DNA of 64,000 nucleotides. It comes from Methylobacillus glycogenes JCM 2850. GTDB lineage: Bacteria > Pseudomonadota > Gammaproteobacteria > Burkholderiales > Methylophilaceae. Below the pieces are notes generated by a model. The model saw only the letters and a program-made list of their open reading frames with translations, was not told the DNA's origin and did no database searches. Where the stretch lies: contig NZ_BAMT01000006.1 of assembly GCF_000617925.1 (NCBI RefSeq), positions 62,001-126,000 on the forward strand. The letters are read 5' to 3'. The translations under genes were made by a program, and so were the position numbers. How positions within the stretch are numbered: the stretch's first letter is position 1; each line of letters starts with the position of its first letter. Positions 1-8,166 of this stretch are shown here, one piece after another.

Positions 1-438
1 AATCACCCCGGCAGGCCGCAGGCCGGGCGCATGAGCATAAAGCCCGGCAGCAAGTGCACCAAAAGTCTGGGCCATGCCACTGGCATCGATAGTCAGTGCC
101 AACGGCAAATTGAATTTGAGCGCAATATCTGCACTGCTGGGCTGGCCGTCGTACAAACCCATGACACCTTCAACCAGAATCACATCGGCTTCGGCGGCGG
201 TCTGATATAAACGCTGGGCAATATCGGCCTCGCCACACATACCCAAATCAAGGTTGTAAACAGCACGGCCAGTGGCGGTCTGCAAAATCATGGGGTCGAG
301 AAAATCCGGCCCGCATTTGAAGGCTTGCACGGTATAGCCTTGATTGCGCCAGGCGCGCGCCAGGGCGGCGCTGACCAGAGTCTTGCCCTGGTTGGAGGCA
401 GGCGCAGACAACAGCAGGGCAGGTTTATTGAAGCTCAC
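1..438 (-). CDS. cobB: Cobyrinic acid a,c-diamide synthase, N-terminal part (runs off the window)
   Basis: Catalyses ATP- and glutamine-dependent amidation of the a and c side chains of (hydrogeno)cobyrinic acid in the cytoplasm (CobB/CbiA family). The visible 146 residues begin MSFNKPALLLSAPASNQGKT, with the ASNQGKT P-loop of the family (residues 14-20) and further on AFKCGPDFLDP and VEGVMGLYDG, both typical of the N-terminal synthetase domain. The GTG at 438 is chosen as start because AGGAG lies 8 bases upstream and the next GTG upstream is out of frame. It is the last visible gene of the minus-strand B12 operon, 32 bases after cobO. The glutaminase half lies beyond base 1. Whether the host uses the aerobic or anaerobic route cannot be told, so cbiA is an equally valid name. 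Confidence 0.9.
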   Translation of the reverse strand, partial: MSFNKPALLLSAPASNQGKTLVSAALARAWRNQGYTVQAFKCGPDFLDPMILQTATGRAVYNLDLGMCGEADIAQRLYQTAAEADVILVEGVMGLYDGQPSSADIALKFNLPLALTIDASGMAQTFGALAAGLYAHAPGLRPAGVI

Positions 439-470
439 GCCTTCACTCCTGCCAGGCTTATGCGTCCTGC

Positions 471-1085
471 TTACCATTCCACACCGGGCATGGCTTGCAC
501 GCCCTGCTTGAAGGCATGTTTGACCATGGTCATATCGGTGACGGTATCCGCCAGTTCTACCAGTTCCGGCTGGGCGGCCCTGCCAGTGACCACCACATGC
601 TGCATGGCAGGGCGGGCGGCGATATCGGCCAGCACTTGTTGCAGGTCTAGATACTGATACTTGAGAACAATATTGAGTTCGTCGAGGATGACCACGCCTA
701 CCTGATCATCCTGCAAAGCCGCACGTGCAGCCTGCCAGCCCTGGCTGGCGGCGGCGATGTCACGTTCGCGGCTCTGGGTTTCCCAGGTGAAGCCTTCACC
801 CATGACATGCCAGCTGACATTGGGCTGATGACGGAAGAAGGCTTCTTCTCCAGTGTCTGAGCGGCCTTTGACAAACTGGACTACCACGGCTTTCATGCCA
901 TGGCCCAGGGCGCGGGCCAGAAGGCCAAAGGCGGCGGTGGATTTGCCTTTGCCATTGCCGGTATTCACCAGCAACAGACCGCGCTCGCTGCGCGCGGCCT
1001 CTATCTTGGCATCAACAACGGTTTTTTTGCGCGCCATGCGTTGGCTATGGCGCTGGTTGAGATCGGGTTTTTCCTGCTCTGTCAT
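471..1085 (-). CDS. cobO: Cob(I)yrinic acid a,c-diamide adenosyltransferase
   Basis: Transfers the 5'-deoxyadenosyl group from ATP to reduced corrinoids, making the adenosyl form of the cofactor (CobO/BtuR/CobA family, cytoplasmic). The 204-residue protein has the expected length, a Walker A motif GNGKGKST at residues 43-50, VVQFVKG shortly after, and the acidic VVILDELN segment. The C-terminus ends MPGVEW; endings of this kind are common in the family. Its ATG overlaps the stop of the upstream btuM by four bases (ATGA), so the two are translationally coupled. It sits in the riboswitch-controlled operon btuB-btuM-cobO-cobB, which suits both de novo synthesis and salvage of imported corrinoids. 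Confidence 0.95.
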   Translation of the reverse strand: MTEQEKPDLNQRHSQRMARKKTVVDAKIEAARSERGLLLVNTGNGKGKSTAAFGLLARALGHGMKAVVVQFVKGRSDTGEEAFFRHQPNVSWHVMGEGFTWETQSRERDIAAASQGWQAARAALQDDQVGVVILDELNIVLKYQYLDLQQVLADIAARPAMQHVVVTGRAAQPELVELADTVTDMTMVKHAFKQGVQAMPGVEW

Positions 1086-1649
1086 GCCGTTTGTTTGCGG
1101 CTGGCGCTCAGCGCCTTAACCACAATATGAATGATGGCCGCAGTGGCAACGTAAAACGCCAGCGTACCCAGCGAAGATGGGTAATGCTTGGCGATGCGCG
1201 CGCCGAATTCAGCCAGGGTTGGGTCGGTGTAGCGACCGGAGAAGAAGTAGAAGCCGCCGCTGGAGAACAGATGGCAGACAAAGCTGCTGGCGACTACGGT
1301 GGCTGCCAGTGTCAGCACGGATTGCACGGCAAAACGATAGTGCTTGGCAAACCAGCGACCACCCAGCACAAAGTGCCATAGGCTGGCAGCAGGAAGCCAT
1401 AAGCAGGCGAAGTGCAGAAGTTATCAACGCCACCCCAGGTCACCGCCGCCAGGTCCAAACCACCGGCCAGTGCCAGCAAAGCAGGGAAGGCCCAGACTGG
1501 ACGCAGATAAACGCCAGCCAGGAAGAACACGGCCCAAGAAGCGCTGGCAGATGATTGATAGAGGCAAAGTGATGGCCGCGCGTGAGCACGAGCAATGCGG
1601 CCAAGCCTAGGCCTATGATGATCTGATGGTTTTTGTTGAGTGTCAGCAT
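1082..1649 (-). CDS. btuM: Probable cobalamin transporter BtuM (solitary ECF S-component), two apparent frameshifts
   Basis: After restoring two single missing bases (near 1544 and near 1367) the three fragments join into one hydrophobic protein of about 189 residues with five or six membrane segments, starting MLTLNKNHQIIIG and ending SASRKQTA. The ATG at 1649 follows an AAGGAAG ribosome site. BtuM proteins are group II ECF S-components found mainly in betaproteobacteria that take up cobalamin without an ECF energising module; the Thiobacillus member binds cobalt through a cysteine near residue 80. Here Cys79 lies in the loop VDNFCTSPAYGF, in the matching place. Position between btuB and cobO, downstream of a B12 riboswitch, and four-base overlap with cobO support the role. 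The family call is from context, size, topology and that cysteine, not from an alignment. Confidence 0.7.
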
Positions 1650-1758
1650 GTCTGTCTTCCTTAAGCCAGGGTCGGTATTCAAAACGGGGTGAATCAATAG
1701 GGCATGATTCAAAAAACACTGAATTTTAACTGAAATACCCGCTCCGAACCCAGTTTTT

Positions 1759-1786
1759 GCGGGCTGCCATGGTGATGGCAACCCGC
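1759..1786 (-). other. Inverted repeat just after btuB
   Basis: GCGGGCTGCCAT (1759-1770) and ATGGCAACCCGC (1775-1786) can pair over 12 bases with one mismatch around a GGTG loop. It starts 8 bases past the btuB stop codon. On the btuB transcript it is followed by an A run, not a U run, so it is not a standard terminator. It may stabilise the 3' end of btuB or separate it from btuM. Confidence 0.4.
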
Positions 1787-1793
1787 GCAGGGC

Positions 1794-3673
1794 TTAGAGC
1801 GTAGGTGCGTAACGTACCGATACAAACAGATTGGTACCCAGGGTGCCGTAATCCTTGGCCAGCTCGTATTTGCGGTCAAACAGATTGTTGACGCGCGCAT
1901 TCAGCGACCAATCATTGTTGATGCGATATTCGCTGTAGAGATTGACCAGGGTGTAGCCGGACATGCGCTCAAGATTGGCGACATCGTTGTAGCGATGTGC
2001 CGCAGTTTCAATCTCAGTACCAAGTTGCAGATCGCCCCATTGTCGGCTGATGCCCAGATTGCCATTTTGCTTGGCACGACGCACCAGCAGGTTGCCAGTG
2101 TCCTGATCTTCAGGCCGCTGGAAATCTGCATTAGCCAAGATATTGAAACCTGCAAGCTGGCCTTGGTAAGACAGGGTCAAACCGCGAAGCAAGGCATTGC
2201 TGATGTTGACGGGTGTCAGCACGCTTGGCGTGGTGCGGGTATTCACAATCAGGTCGCTGACGCGGTTGTGGTAATAGCTGACGTTGAGCTGATGGCCATC
2301 CTTGATAAATTGCAGACCCAGTTCGCGGTTATTGGCTTCCTCGGGTTTGAGGTTGGCATTGCCAATAAAGCCCAAGGCCAGCGGGCTATAAAGCTGATTG
2401 AAGGTGGGCGCGGAAAATGCTGTGCCCCAATTGGCGCGCGCACGCAGTTCGGGCGTCAACTGGTAGGCATAACCCACTCCCCCTGTGGTTTTATTGCCAA
2501 ATTGCGAGTTGTCGTCGTTACGTGCGGTAACTTGAACGCTATGTGCGCCAAACTTGCCCTGCCAGCCAGCAAAGCCGGATTGTATGTCTCGGGAATCCAC
2601 AACATAGGTGCTGGTGCTATCTATCTTCTGCTCGCGGCGCTCCGCACCCAAAGTAAAGGTGCCAGCCACTTTAGTCACAATATCGTTCTGCCAAAGATAT
2701 TGCGTCTGCACGGTTTCATACACGCTCTTGGTCTTGCGGGTATGGGTGGTGTTGGGGCTGTAGGCGGTGGAATCATCCTGCTCTGGCCTATGCGCAAGGT
2801 GCTGAGCCAGTTGTCGGTGAAGCGGTTCTTGCTATAGACATCAACCAGGGTCTGGCGCTGCCTGCTGTAATAGTTAAAGCGATTACGCGGATTATTTAAT
2901 GGCGTCAGTGCGCCGCCATCGTAATAGTTGGTGCCTTCGCTCAGGTAACCAGAGATACCTATTTCGTGGCGCTCATTGAAATGCTGCGCCAGCTTGAAGG
3001 ACAAGTTACGGTTGTTGTAGCCATCATCGTCCGGGTTGTAAGTGGCAAGGCGTTTGTTGGCAATTGCTGAGACACCATTGGTGCTGGAGAGGCCAGCCTG
3101 CAAGCTGAAGCTGGTGTTGTCCACGCGTCCGGAAATGCCTGTGCTGCCCATGGCGGTGCCATAAGTGCCCAAACCTACGGTGGCATTGATTTTGGGCTTG
3201 CCGTTGGCTGATTTGGTAAATATCTGGATCACGCCGCCTATGGCATCTGCGCCATACAGGCTGCTGGCCGGGCCGCGCAGGATTTCCACGCGCTCAATCT
3301 GATTGAGGGGGATATTTTCCAGTGAAGTTGTGCCCGAGGTAGCGGAATTAATACGCATGCCATCCAGTAGCACCACGGTATGTACCGGGTTGGCGCCACG
3401 GATGTAAACATTGCTGCTCTTACCCACACCGCCATTATGCGAAACCTCAATACCCGCCTGCATGGCGAGTAATTCCACCAGAGAAGTCTGGCCCGCCTTG
3501 AGGATCTGCTCCTCAGAAATCACGGAAACGTCGCCTATGACGTCATTGAGTTGTTGCTCTGTGCGTGAAGCCGTGACTACGGTATCTGCAACCTGAAGCT
3601 CGGCTGCATATAAGCTTGGCAAGCTAAAAATAGAAGCAAGTGCTGCTGCACCTGCGGACAAACGGAAAGACAT
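1794..3673 (-). CDS. btuB: Outer-membrane TonB-dependent cobalamin receptor, one apparent frameshift
   Basis: Imports vitamin B12 through the outer membrane using TonB energy. The repaired protein has about 626 residues: signal peptide MSFRLSAGAAALASIFSLPSLYA, a TonB box region with DTVVTASR, a plug domain with YIRGANPVHTVVLLDG and VEILRGPASSLYGADAIGG, then the 22-strand barrel ending in an aromatic-flanked strand (FVSVRYAPTL). The frame breaks near 2777, in the stretch coding GQS-x-DDSTAYSPNT; one added base (GCAGG read as GCCAGG) restores it. The ATG at 3673 is preceded by AGGGAG. The longer reading frame that begins at 3871 only runs through the riboswitch. First gene after the B12 riboswitch. 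Confidence 0.93.
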
Positions 3674-3814
3674 GAATACAAACTCCCTGATGCAAAGCGA
3701 CCCCGCTATTGCTGGTGATAATGGGAGTGTGCAGAGAGAGACGGACTGATGGCTGCAAGCGAGGGCGTGCAAGCGCGTTCGGTCAGCTGCATCCCCGCAG
3801 CACTTCCTAATCGT

Positions 3815-3995
3815 CTTGAGGCCGGTCTCCGGGCTTGCAAGATGCAATATATCGCCTTCCCATGAAATCACAGTGGCATTTGATATATCCGGCTTGCTTA
3901 CCGTTGCGGGGGCAGCACAGGCATTGCCACAAGGTGGCGCACCTGTTTCCCTGTTTCACCTGCACGCCTAGTGGCTGCAGGCACCTGAAAACTTG
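3815..3995 (-). promoter_or_regulatory. Cobalamin (AdoCbl) riboswitch
   Basis: On the minus strand, in order, are the conserved pieces of a class I B12 riboswitch: GGTGAAACAGGGAA (about 3957-3944), a GGTGC segment, GCTGCCCCCGCAACGGTAA (about 3914-3896), the B12-box core GCCACTG, GGGAAGGCG, and finally AGCCCGGAGACCGGCC (about 3836-3821). It lies between a perfect TATAAT -10 element (minus strand, 4007-4002) and btuB. By family knowledge it lowers expression of the downstream operon when adenosylcobalamin is abundant. The sequence after it, ATTAGGAAGTGCTGCGGGG near 3812-3794, can pair with neighbouring GC-rich sequence and may be part of the expression platform. Confidence 0.95.
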
Positions 3996-4001
3996 GCGCC
4001 G

Positions 4002-4007
4002 ATTATA
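4002..4007 (-). promoter_or_regulatory. -10 element of the B12 operon promoter
   Basis: TATAAT on the minus strand, about 7 bases before the likely first transcribed base of the riboswitch. No convincing -35 hexamer is visible at 16-18 bases. Confidence 0.55.
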
Positions 4008-4084
4008 ATGGAATCGCAGTTTAAGCGGTGAAATAAGTTTGCAGGATAAGATATTGTATCCATGTCATAAATCACAGGTCAGAG

Positions 4085-4114
4085 TTGACCGTCAGCGGAT
4101 TTTCCAATTATAGT
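4085..4114 (+). promoter_or_regulatory. Sigma-70 type promoter of zapB-zapA, apparently giving a leaderless mRNA
   Basis: TTGACC (4085-4090) and TATAGT (4109-4114) are separated by 18 bases. A start site 6-7 bases after the -10 element falls at 4120-4121, the first base of the zapB ATG. No Shine-Dalgarno sequence is present between the -10 and the ATG, which fits a leaderless transcript. Confidence 0.6.
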
Positions 4115-4120
4115 GGCGCC

Positions 4121-4321
4121 ATGAATGCCGATTTGATTACCTTGGAACAAAAGCTAGGACAGCTGGTGTCGCTTTGCCAGCATTTGCGTGCCGAAAACCT
4201 CGAGTTACGCCAGGAGCTTGGCACGGCCCAAGATGACAATAAGCAGTTGAAGGACAATATGGCGCTTGCCAGCGCCAAGTTGCAGGCGCTCATGGATAAG
4301 TTGCCGGAGGAGTTTCAATGA
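4121..4321 (+). CDS. zapB: ZapB-like coiled-coil cell-division protein
   Basis: Small 66-residue protein, almost wholly heptad-like: LEQKLGQLVSLCQHLRAEN, then LRQELGTAQDDNKQLKDNM and AKLQALMDKL. ZapB-type proteins form coiled coils and join ZapA/FtsZ at the division ring. The ATG at 4121 is preferred over an in-frame TTG at 4085, which is inside the -35 box. Its stop overlaps the ATG of zapA (ATGA, 4318-4321), a pairing seen across beta- and gammaproteobacteria. Sequence identity to Escherichia coli ZapB is expected to be low; the call rests on the coiled coil, length and zapA coupling. Confidence 0.75.
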   Translation: MNADLITLEQKLGQLVSLCQHLRAENLELRQELGTAQDDNKQLKDNMALASAKLQALMDKLPEEFQ

Positions 4322-4620
4322 GTGCACGTGGCGTTGATGTCAGCATTATGGGCCGCGAGCTCACCATCGCCTGTAGCGATGAAGAGCGTGAAGGCTTATT
4401 GCGGTCTGTGGATTATCTCGACAAGAAAATGCGCGAGATTCGCGATACTGGCAAGGTGGTGGGGGCAGAAAAAATTGCCATCATGGCCGCGCTTAATATC
4501 GCGCATGAGCTTTTGACCGCCAATGTCGGTGGTTTTGACATTGGGGATTTCAAGCGTAGAATCTCCTCTATGCAGGAACAAATCGACGCTGTGGTGGTTG
4601 AATCCAACCAGTTGTTCTAA
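4318..4620 (+). CDS. zapA: Cell division protein ZapA
   Basis: A 100-residue FtsZ-ring-associated protein that cross-links FtsZ filaments in the cytoplasm. The N-terminal part VDVSIMGRELTIACSDEEREGL matches the ZapA globular head in style, followed by a helical segment with LDKKMREIRDTGK and EKIAIMAALNIAHELL and a C-terminal coiled coil (RRISSMQEQIDAVVVES). Length is normal. Translationally coupled to zapB. The order zapB, zapA, 6S RNA is the usual one in these bacteria. Confidence 0.93.
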   Translation: MSARGVDVSIMGRELTIACSDEEREGLLRSVDYLDKKMREIRDTGKVVGAEKIAIMAALNIAHELLTANVGGFDIGDFKRRISSMQEQIDAVVVESNQLF

Positions 4621-4686
4621 GCGGTAGTCATAGCGGCAAGTCATCATTGTTGCGACATTGCAAGGCAAGTCCAACATCCCGGTTTT

Positions 4687-4707
4687 AGGAATCGCTTAGC
4701 GATTCCT
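4687..4707. repeat. Perfect hairpin between zapA and 6S RNA
   Basis: AGGAATCGC, loop TTA, GCGATTCCT: a 9-base-pair stem with a three-base loop. It is followed by CCCTTTG rather than a T run, so a terminator role for zapA is only possible. It ends about 5 bases before the 6S RNA closing stem. Confidence 0.5.
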
Positions 4708-4711
4708 CCCT

Positions 4712-4893
4712 TTGTTCCCTGCGGTGCTGTTCGGGCCATAGATTCCTTGAACCATAAATTTGGCTTTGGTTTCGGTCTGCTAAGTAACTGTGTGCGCGCT
4801 CCGATGCGGGTGTACCTAACGTAGCTTAAGGTCGTCACCACTTGAACCCTACAGGTTCAGGATGCCGGTCCGGATGGTATTTGCGGGGAACTC
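4712..4893 (+). ncRNA. ssrS: 6S RNA
   Basis: 6S RNA mimics an open promoter and binds sigma-70 RNA polymerase in stationary phase. The evidence is position directly after zapA, length of about 180 bases, a closing stem formed by GTTCCCTGC (4714-4722) and GCGGGGAAC (4883-4891), and the downstream-arm segment CACTTGAACCCTACAGGTTCAGGATGCCGG split at about 4840-4868, which resembles the conserved CTTGAACC...GGTTCA hairpin region of known 6S RNAs. Exact ends are not determined. It runs toward the DUF2237 gene and stops about 5 bases short of that gene's stop codon. Confidence 0.78.
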
Positions 4894-4897
4894 CCTC

Positions 4898-5257
4898 TTA
4901 TCTCAATGCGTGGTATTTCAGGTCAGCTAGGCTGACGATCTCCAGCGCACGCTCGTGCGTGGCTTCCAGAATCACTGGCGGGGCAAATCCTGCCTCGGCC
5001 GCCTCATACCAGCGCGAGGCGCACAAACACCAGCGATCTCCAGCTTGCAGGCCATCAAAGCCATATTCCGGCCTGGGCGTGGAAAGGTCATTACCGCGTG
5101 TCATGGAGTAAGCGAGAAACTCTTCGGTCATCATGGCGCAGACCGTATGGCTGCCAATATCCTCGGGGCCAGTCTCACAACTGCCGCTGCGGGTGAATCC
5201 GGTCAAAGGGTCTAGGCTGCAGGCTTGCAGGGTGGTACCAATCACATTACGCGGCAT
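4898..5257 (-). CDS. DUF2237 family protein
   Basis: A 119-residue cytoplasmic protein of unknown function from the DUF2237 (COG3651) family. The family pattern is plain: MPRNVIGTTLQACSLDP at the start, TGPEDIGSHTVCAMMTEEFL, then SRGNDLSTP-type sequence (TRGNDLSTPRPEYGF), GDRWCLCASRWYEA and LEATHERALEIVSLADLKYHAL. Several cysteines are conserved in the family. The ATG at 5257 is chosen because family members begin here; the reading frame extends further but without homology. It is divergent from the EVE gene and convergent with 6S RNA. Confidence 0.88.
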   Translation of the reverse strand: MPRNVIGTTLQACSLDPLTGFTRSGSCETGPEDIGSHTVCAMMTEEFLAYSMTRGNDLSTPRPEYGFDGLQAGDRWCLCASRWYEAAEAGFAPPVILEATHERALEIVSLADLKYHALR

Positions 5258-5321
5258 TGCTGGCTCTGAATCAGGGTTAAGACAGGTTATGATACGGAAT
5301 CTGTATTGATTTGAGAATTTC

Positions 5322-5780
5322 ATGCGTTATTGGTTGATGAAGTCCGAGCCTGCCGATGTGTCTATTGATGACTTGGCATCATTTCCAAACCAGAGTGTGG
5401 ACTGGTATGGTGTGCGCAATTACCAAGCGCGGAATTTCATGCGTGACCAGATGAAGCTGGGGGATGGTGTGCTGTTTTATCATTCCAATTGTGCGGAACC
5501 TGGCATTGTCGGCATTGCCCAAGTCAGCAAGCTGGCTTATCCGGATAGGCTGCAGTTTATAGAGGGGCACAAGTATTATGACCCCAAGGCCACGGCTGAG
5601 ACGCCGCGCTGGTTTAATGTGGATGTGCAACTGGTAAAAAAAACTCGCTTGCTCAGCCTCAAGGAGTTGCGTGAAACGCCAGAATTGCAGAATCTGAAGA
5701 TTTTGCAACGTGGCAACCGTCTTTCAATCACGCCAGTGGACCCCAAGGATTGGGATTTCATTATGCAATTGCTGGGCTAA
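5322..5780 (+). CDS. EVE domain protein
   Basis: A 152-residue single-domain protein of the EVE/PUA-like fold. The family signature is visible: YWLMKSEP at the start, WYGVRNYQARNFMRD, GDGVLFYHSN and GIVGIAQV, then WFNVDVQLV. EVE domains are thought to bind modified nucleotides in DNA or RNA; members in bacteria often stand alone as here, with no known substrate. No operon partner: the 5' side is divergent and the fur-like gene starts 95 bases downstream. Confidence 0.88.
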   Translation: MRYWLMKSEPADVSIDDLASFPNQSVDWYGVRNYQARNFMRDQMKLGDGVLFYHSNCAEPGIVGIAQVSKLAYPDRLQFIEGHKYYDPKATAETPRWFNVDVQLVKKTRLLSLKELRETPELQNLKILQRGNRLSITPVDPKDWDFIMQLLG

Positions 5781-5875
5781 GAAGTGGCTTGGCCGATGCT
5801 TATCCAAGCCTCTGATTCATAAAATGCGTGATATGCTAACGCCGAAACTGGCACCAAATTCATAAGGAGATGATA

Positions 5876-6319
5876 GTGGGTACAAAAAAAGAAGACGGAA
5901 TAGTGGATCCGCACCAGGATTTAAGAAACAGCGGGCTGAAAATCACCCTGCCTAGACTTAAGGTGCTGGACATCTTCCGTAACAGTGAGCAGCGCCATCT
6001 GGCCGCTGAAGATGTTTACCGTATTCTGATTACCGAACATTCTGAGTTCGGTCTGGCGACTGTATACCGTGTGCTGGCTCAGTTTGAACAAACTGGCTTG
6101 CTGAAGAAGAGCCAGCTTGGCAACAACAAGGCCGTGTATGAACTCAACGATGGTGAAGAGCATCATGGTCACCTGGTCAGCACCAGCACTGGTGAAGTGC
6201 GTGAGTTCTACGATCTGGGCATTGAAGAGCGCCTCAAGGTGATTGTGCGTGAATTGGGCTATGAATTAACCGATTACGACATCACCGCTTACGGCACGCC
6301 CATCGCCAACAAGTCCTAA
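5876..6319 (+). CDS. Fur-family transcriptional regulator without cysteines
   Basis: Winged-helix metal-sensing repressor family. The DNA-binding half is classic: KITLPRLKVLDIFRNS, HLAAEDVYRIL and FGLATVYRVLAQFEQTGLL. The dimerisation half is degenerate for Fur: HHGH (residues 96-99) replaces the usual HHDH, and the region that normally carries CxxC reads VSTSTGE. No cysteine occurs in the 147 residues. GTG at 5876 is preferred over ATG at 5870, because AAGGAG lies 6 bases before the GTG but directly abuts the ATG. Could be the main Fur of the organism or a paralogue with altered metal binding; sequence alone does not say. A Fur-type operator lies upstream of sodB elsewhere in the window. Confidence 0.85.
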   Translation: MGTKKEDGIVDPHQDLRNSGLKITLPRLKVLDIFRNSEQRHLAAEDVYRILITEHSEFGLATVYRVLAQFEQTGLLKKSQLGNNKAVYELNDGEEHHGHLVSTSTGEVREFYDLGIEERLKVIVRELGYELTDYDITAYGTPIANKS

Positions 6320-6360
6320 TTCAGATTCGCAATCTGCGCAGACCTGAAACCAGGGTCTGA

Positions 6361-6402
6361 AAAAAAGGCCTGAAACCACTATGCATGGTTTCAGGCCTTT
6401 TG
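6361..6402. terminator. Bidirectional terminator between fur-like gene and ilvA
   Basis: A 16-base stem (AAAAGGCCTGAAACCA against TGGTTTCAGGCCTTTT) with a 7-base loop, flanked by A and T runs so that both converging transcripts end in U tracts. Confidence 0.9.
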
Positions 6403-6477
6403 TACTTTGCTGGCGCTAACTCTGCACCAGCGCCTTAGCTATCTTGCACTGGCTTTAGGTAGAATTTTCTTACCGCA

Positions 6478-7988
6478 TTATCCCAAGAACAGCTTGTAGG
6501 CTGGATTATCGCTCTCGTTCCAATACGGGTAGCCCAGGGTATTCAGGAACTCCCCAAACGCTGCTTCCTCGCCTGGTGGCACCTGCATGCCTACCAGTAC
6601 TCGGCCAAAATCCGCGCCGTGGTTACGGTAATGGAACAGGCTGATGTTCCAGTCGTGACGCATATTGTCGAGGAAATTCATCAGCGCGCCGGGCTTTTCC
6701 GGGAATTCAAAGCGGTACACCTGCTCATGCTCGGCCTGTGGCGCATGACCGCCCACCAGATGACGCAAATGCAGCTTGGCCACTTCGTTATCGCTCAGGT
6801 CCAGCGTAGGTAGGCCATGGGCTTGCAGCTGTTCCACCAGCAGGCTGGTTTCATTGGGGTCGCTGATGGCTACACCCACATAGATGTGCGCGGCGCTGGC
6901 ATCAGCGTAGCGGTAGTTGAATTCGGTGACGTTGCGGTTGCCTATCAAACGGCAGAACTGCTTGAACGAGCCTGGAGTTTCCGGGATGGTAACGGCCAGC
7001 ACCGCTTCGCGTTTTTCGCCTATCTCGGCACGTTCGGCCACAAAGCGCAGTCGGTCAAAACTCATATTGGCACCTGAGGCCACTGCCACCAGGGTCTTGT
7101 CTTGCAGTCCGTGCTGCTGGGCGTAAGCTTTGAGGCCTGCCAGCGCCAGCGCACCCGTGGGTTCCAGAATCGCCCGTGTATCCTCGAATACATCTTTGAT
7201 GGCAGCACAGATGGCGTCGTTATCCACCAGTATCATTTCATCCACATATTCCTGGCACAGGCGGAAGGTTTCTTCGCCTACCAGTTTCACTGCCTTGCCA
7301 TCGGCAAACAGCCCGACTTGCTCCAGCGTTACGCGTTTGCCCTGCTGCAGTGACACAGTCATGGCATTGGCGTCATTGACTTCCACGCCTATGATGCGGA
7401 TTTCCGGACGTACGGCCTTGATGTAAGCCGCTACCCCTGCAATCAGGCCGCCGCCGCCTACCGGGCAGAAAATCGCTTCTATGTTACCCGTGTGCTGATC
7501 CAGAATTTCCAAGCCCACCGTGCCTTGCCCGGCAATAACGTCAGGATCATCAAAGGGGTGGACAAAGGTCAGCTGCTGCTCAGCCATAAGCACCAGAGCG
7601 TGGTTATAGCGTCGGTATAGGATTCCCCCGCCAGCACCACCTCGCCACCACGGTTACGCACTGCGGCTACTTTGATGCTGGGTGTAGTGACAGGCATGAC
7701 GATCACAGCACGGCAGCCCGCATTTTTTGCGGCCAGGGCCACACCTTGGGCATGGTTGCCAGCCGAGGCTGTAATCACGCCGCGCTGCAAGGCTTCTGCC
7801 GAGAGATTGGCCATCTTGTTATAGGCACCGCGCAGCTTGAAGGAAAATACCGGCTGCATATCTTCGCGCTTGAGCAGCACCTGATTGCCCAGGCGGCGGG
7901 AAATATTGGGCAGACTGTCCAGTGGGGTCTTGCTGGCCACGTCATAGACGCGGGCGGAGCGGATTTTCTGCAGGTAGTCGGTTTTCAT
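6478..7988 (-). CDS. ilvA: Threonine ammonia-lyase (biosynthetic), one apparent frameshift
   Basis: PLP enzyme making 2-oxobutanoate from threonine, the first step to isoleucine. The repaired protein has about 503 residues: a catalytic domain with the PLP lysine in SFKLRGAYNKM (Lys51), SAGNHAQGVALAA, the glycine loop PVGGGGLIAG, and two C-terminal ACT-like domains (KREAVLAVTIPETPGSFKQF and EQVYRFEFPEKPGALMNFL) that give isoleucine control. The frame breaks near 7609; GAC GC-TAT needs one base (GCT read as GCCT) to yield YTDAYNHALVLM. The ATG at 7988 is where the family begins. It converges with the fur-like gene and diverges from rpiA. Confidence 0.93.
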
Positions 7989-8166
7989 TGAGTAAGGGCG
8001 GTCCAAGTCTGCAGGATATACAGCAGCAGTGTTATGATTGAGGGGCTTGGTTCGAAAAGAACCTGAATTATAAAGAAAACACAGGGGATGCAAAACGCCG
8101 CGCTTGTTCATAAAGCCGGGATATTTTGCCTGCCCCTATCAGAAATGCAGAAAAGGGTTATAGCAG

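Noticed and set aside
1759..1786. A Rho-independent terminator after btuB
   Set aside because: On the transcribed strand it is followed by A residues rather than T, so it does not have the terminator pattern.
1995..2837. A 280-codon open frame on the plus strand opposite btuB
   Set aside because: It is the mirror of a TonB receptor gene with normal codon use; it has no recognisable protein motif and no ribosome site.
3674..3871. A longer btuB reading frame beginning at 3871
   Set aside because: The extra codons run through the B12 riboswitch and do not look like a signal peptide; the true start is 3673.
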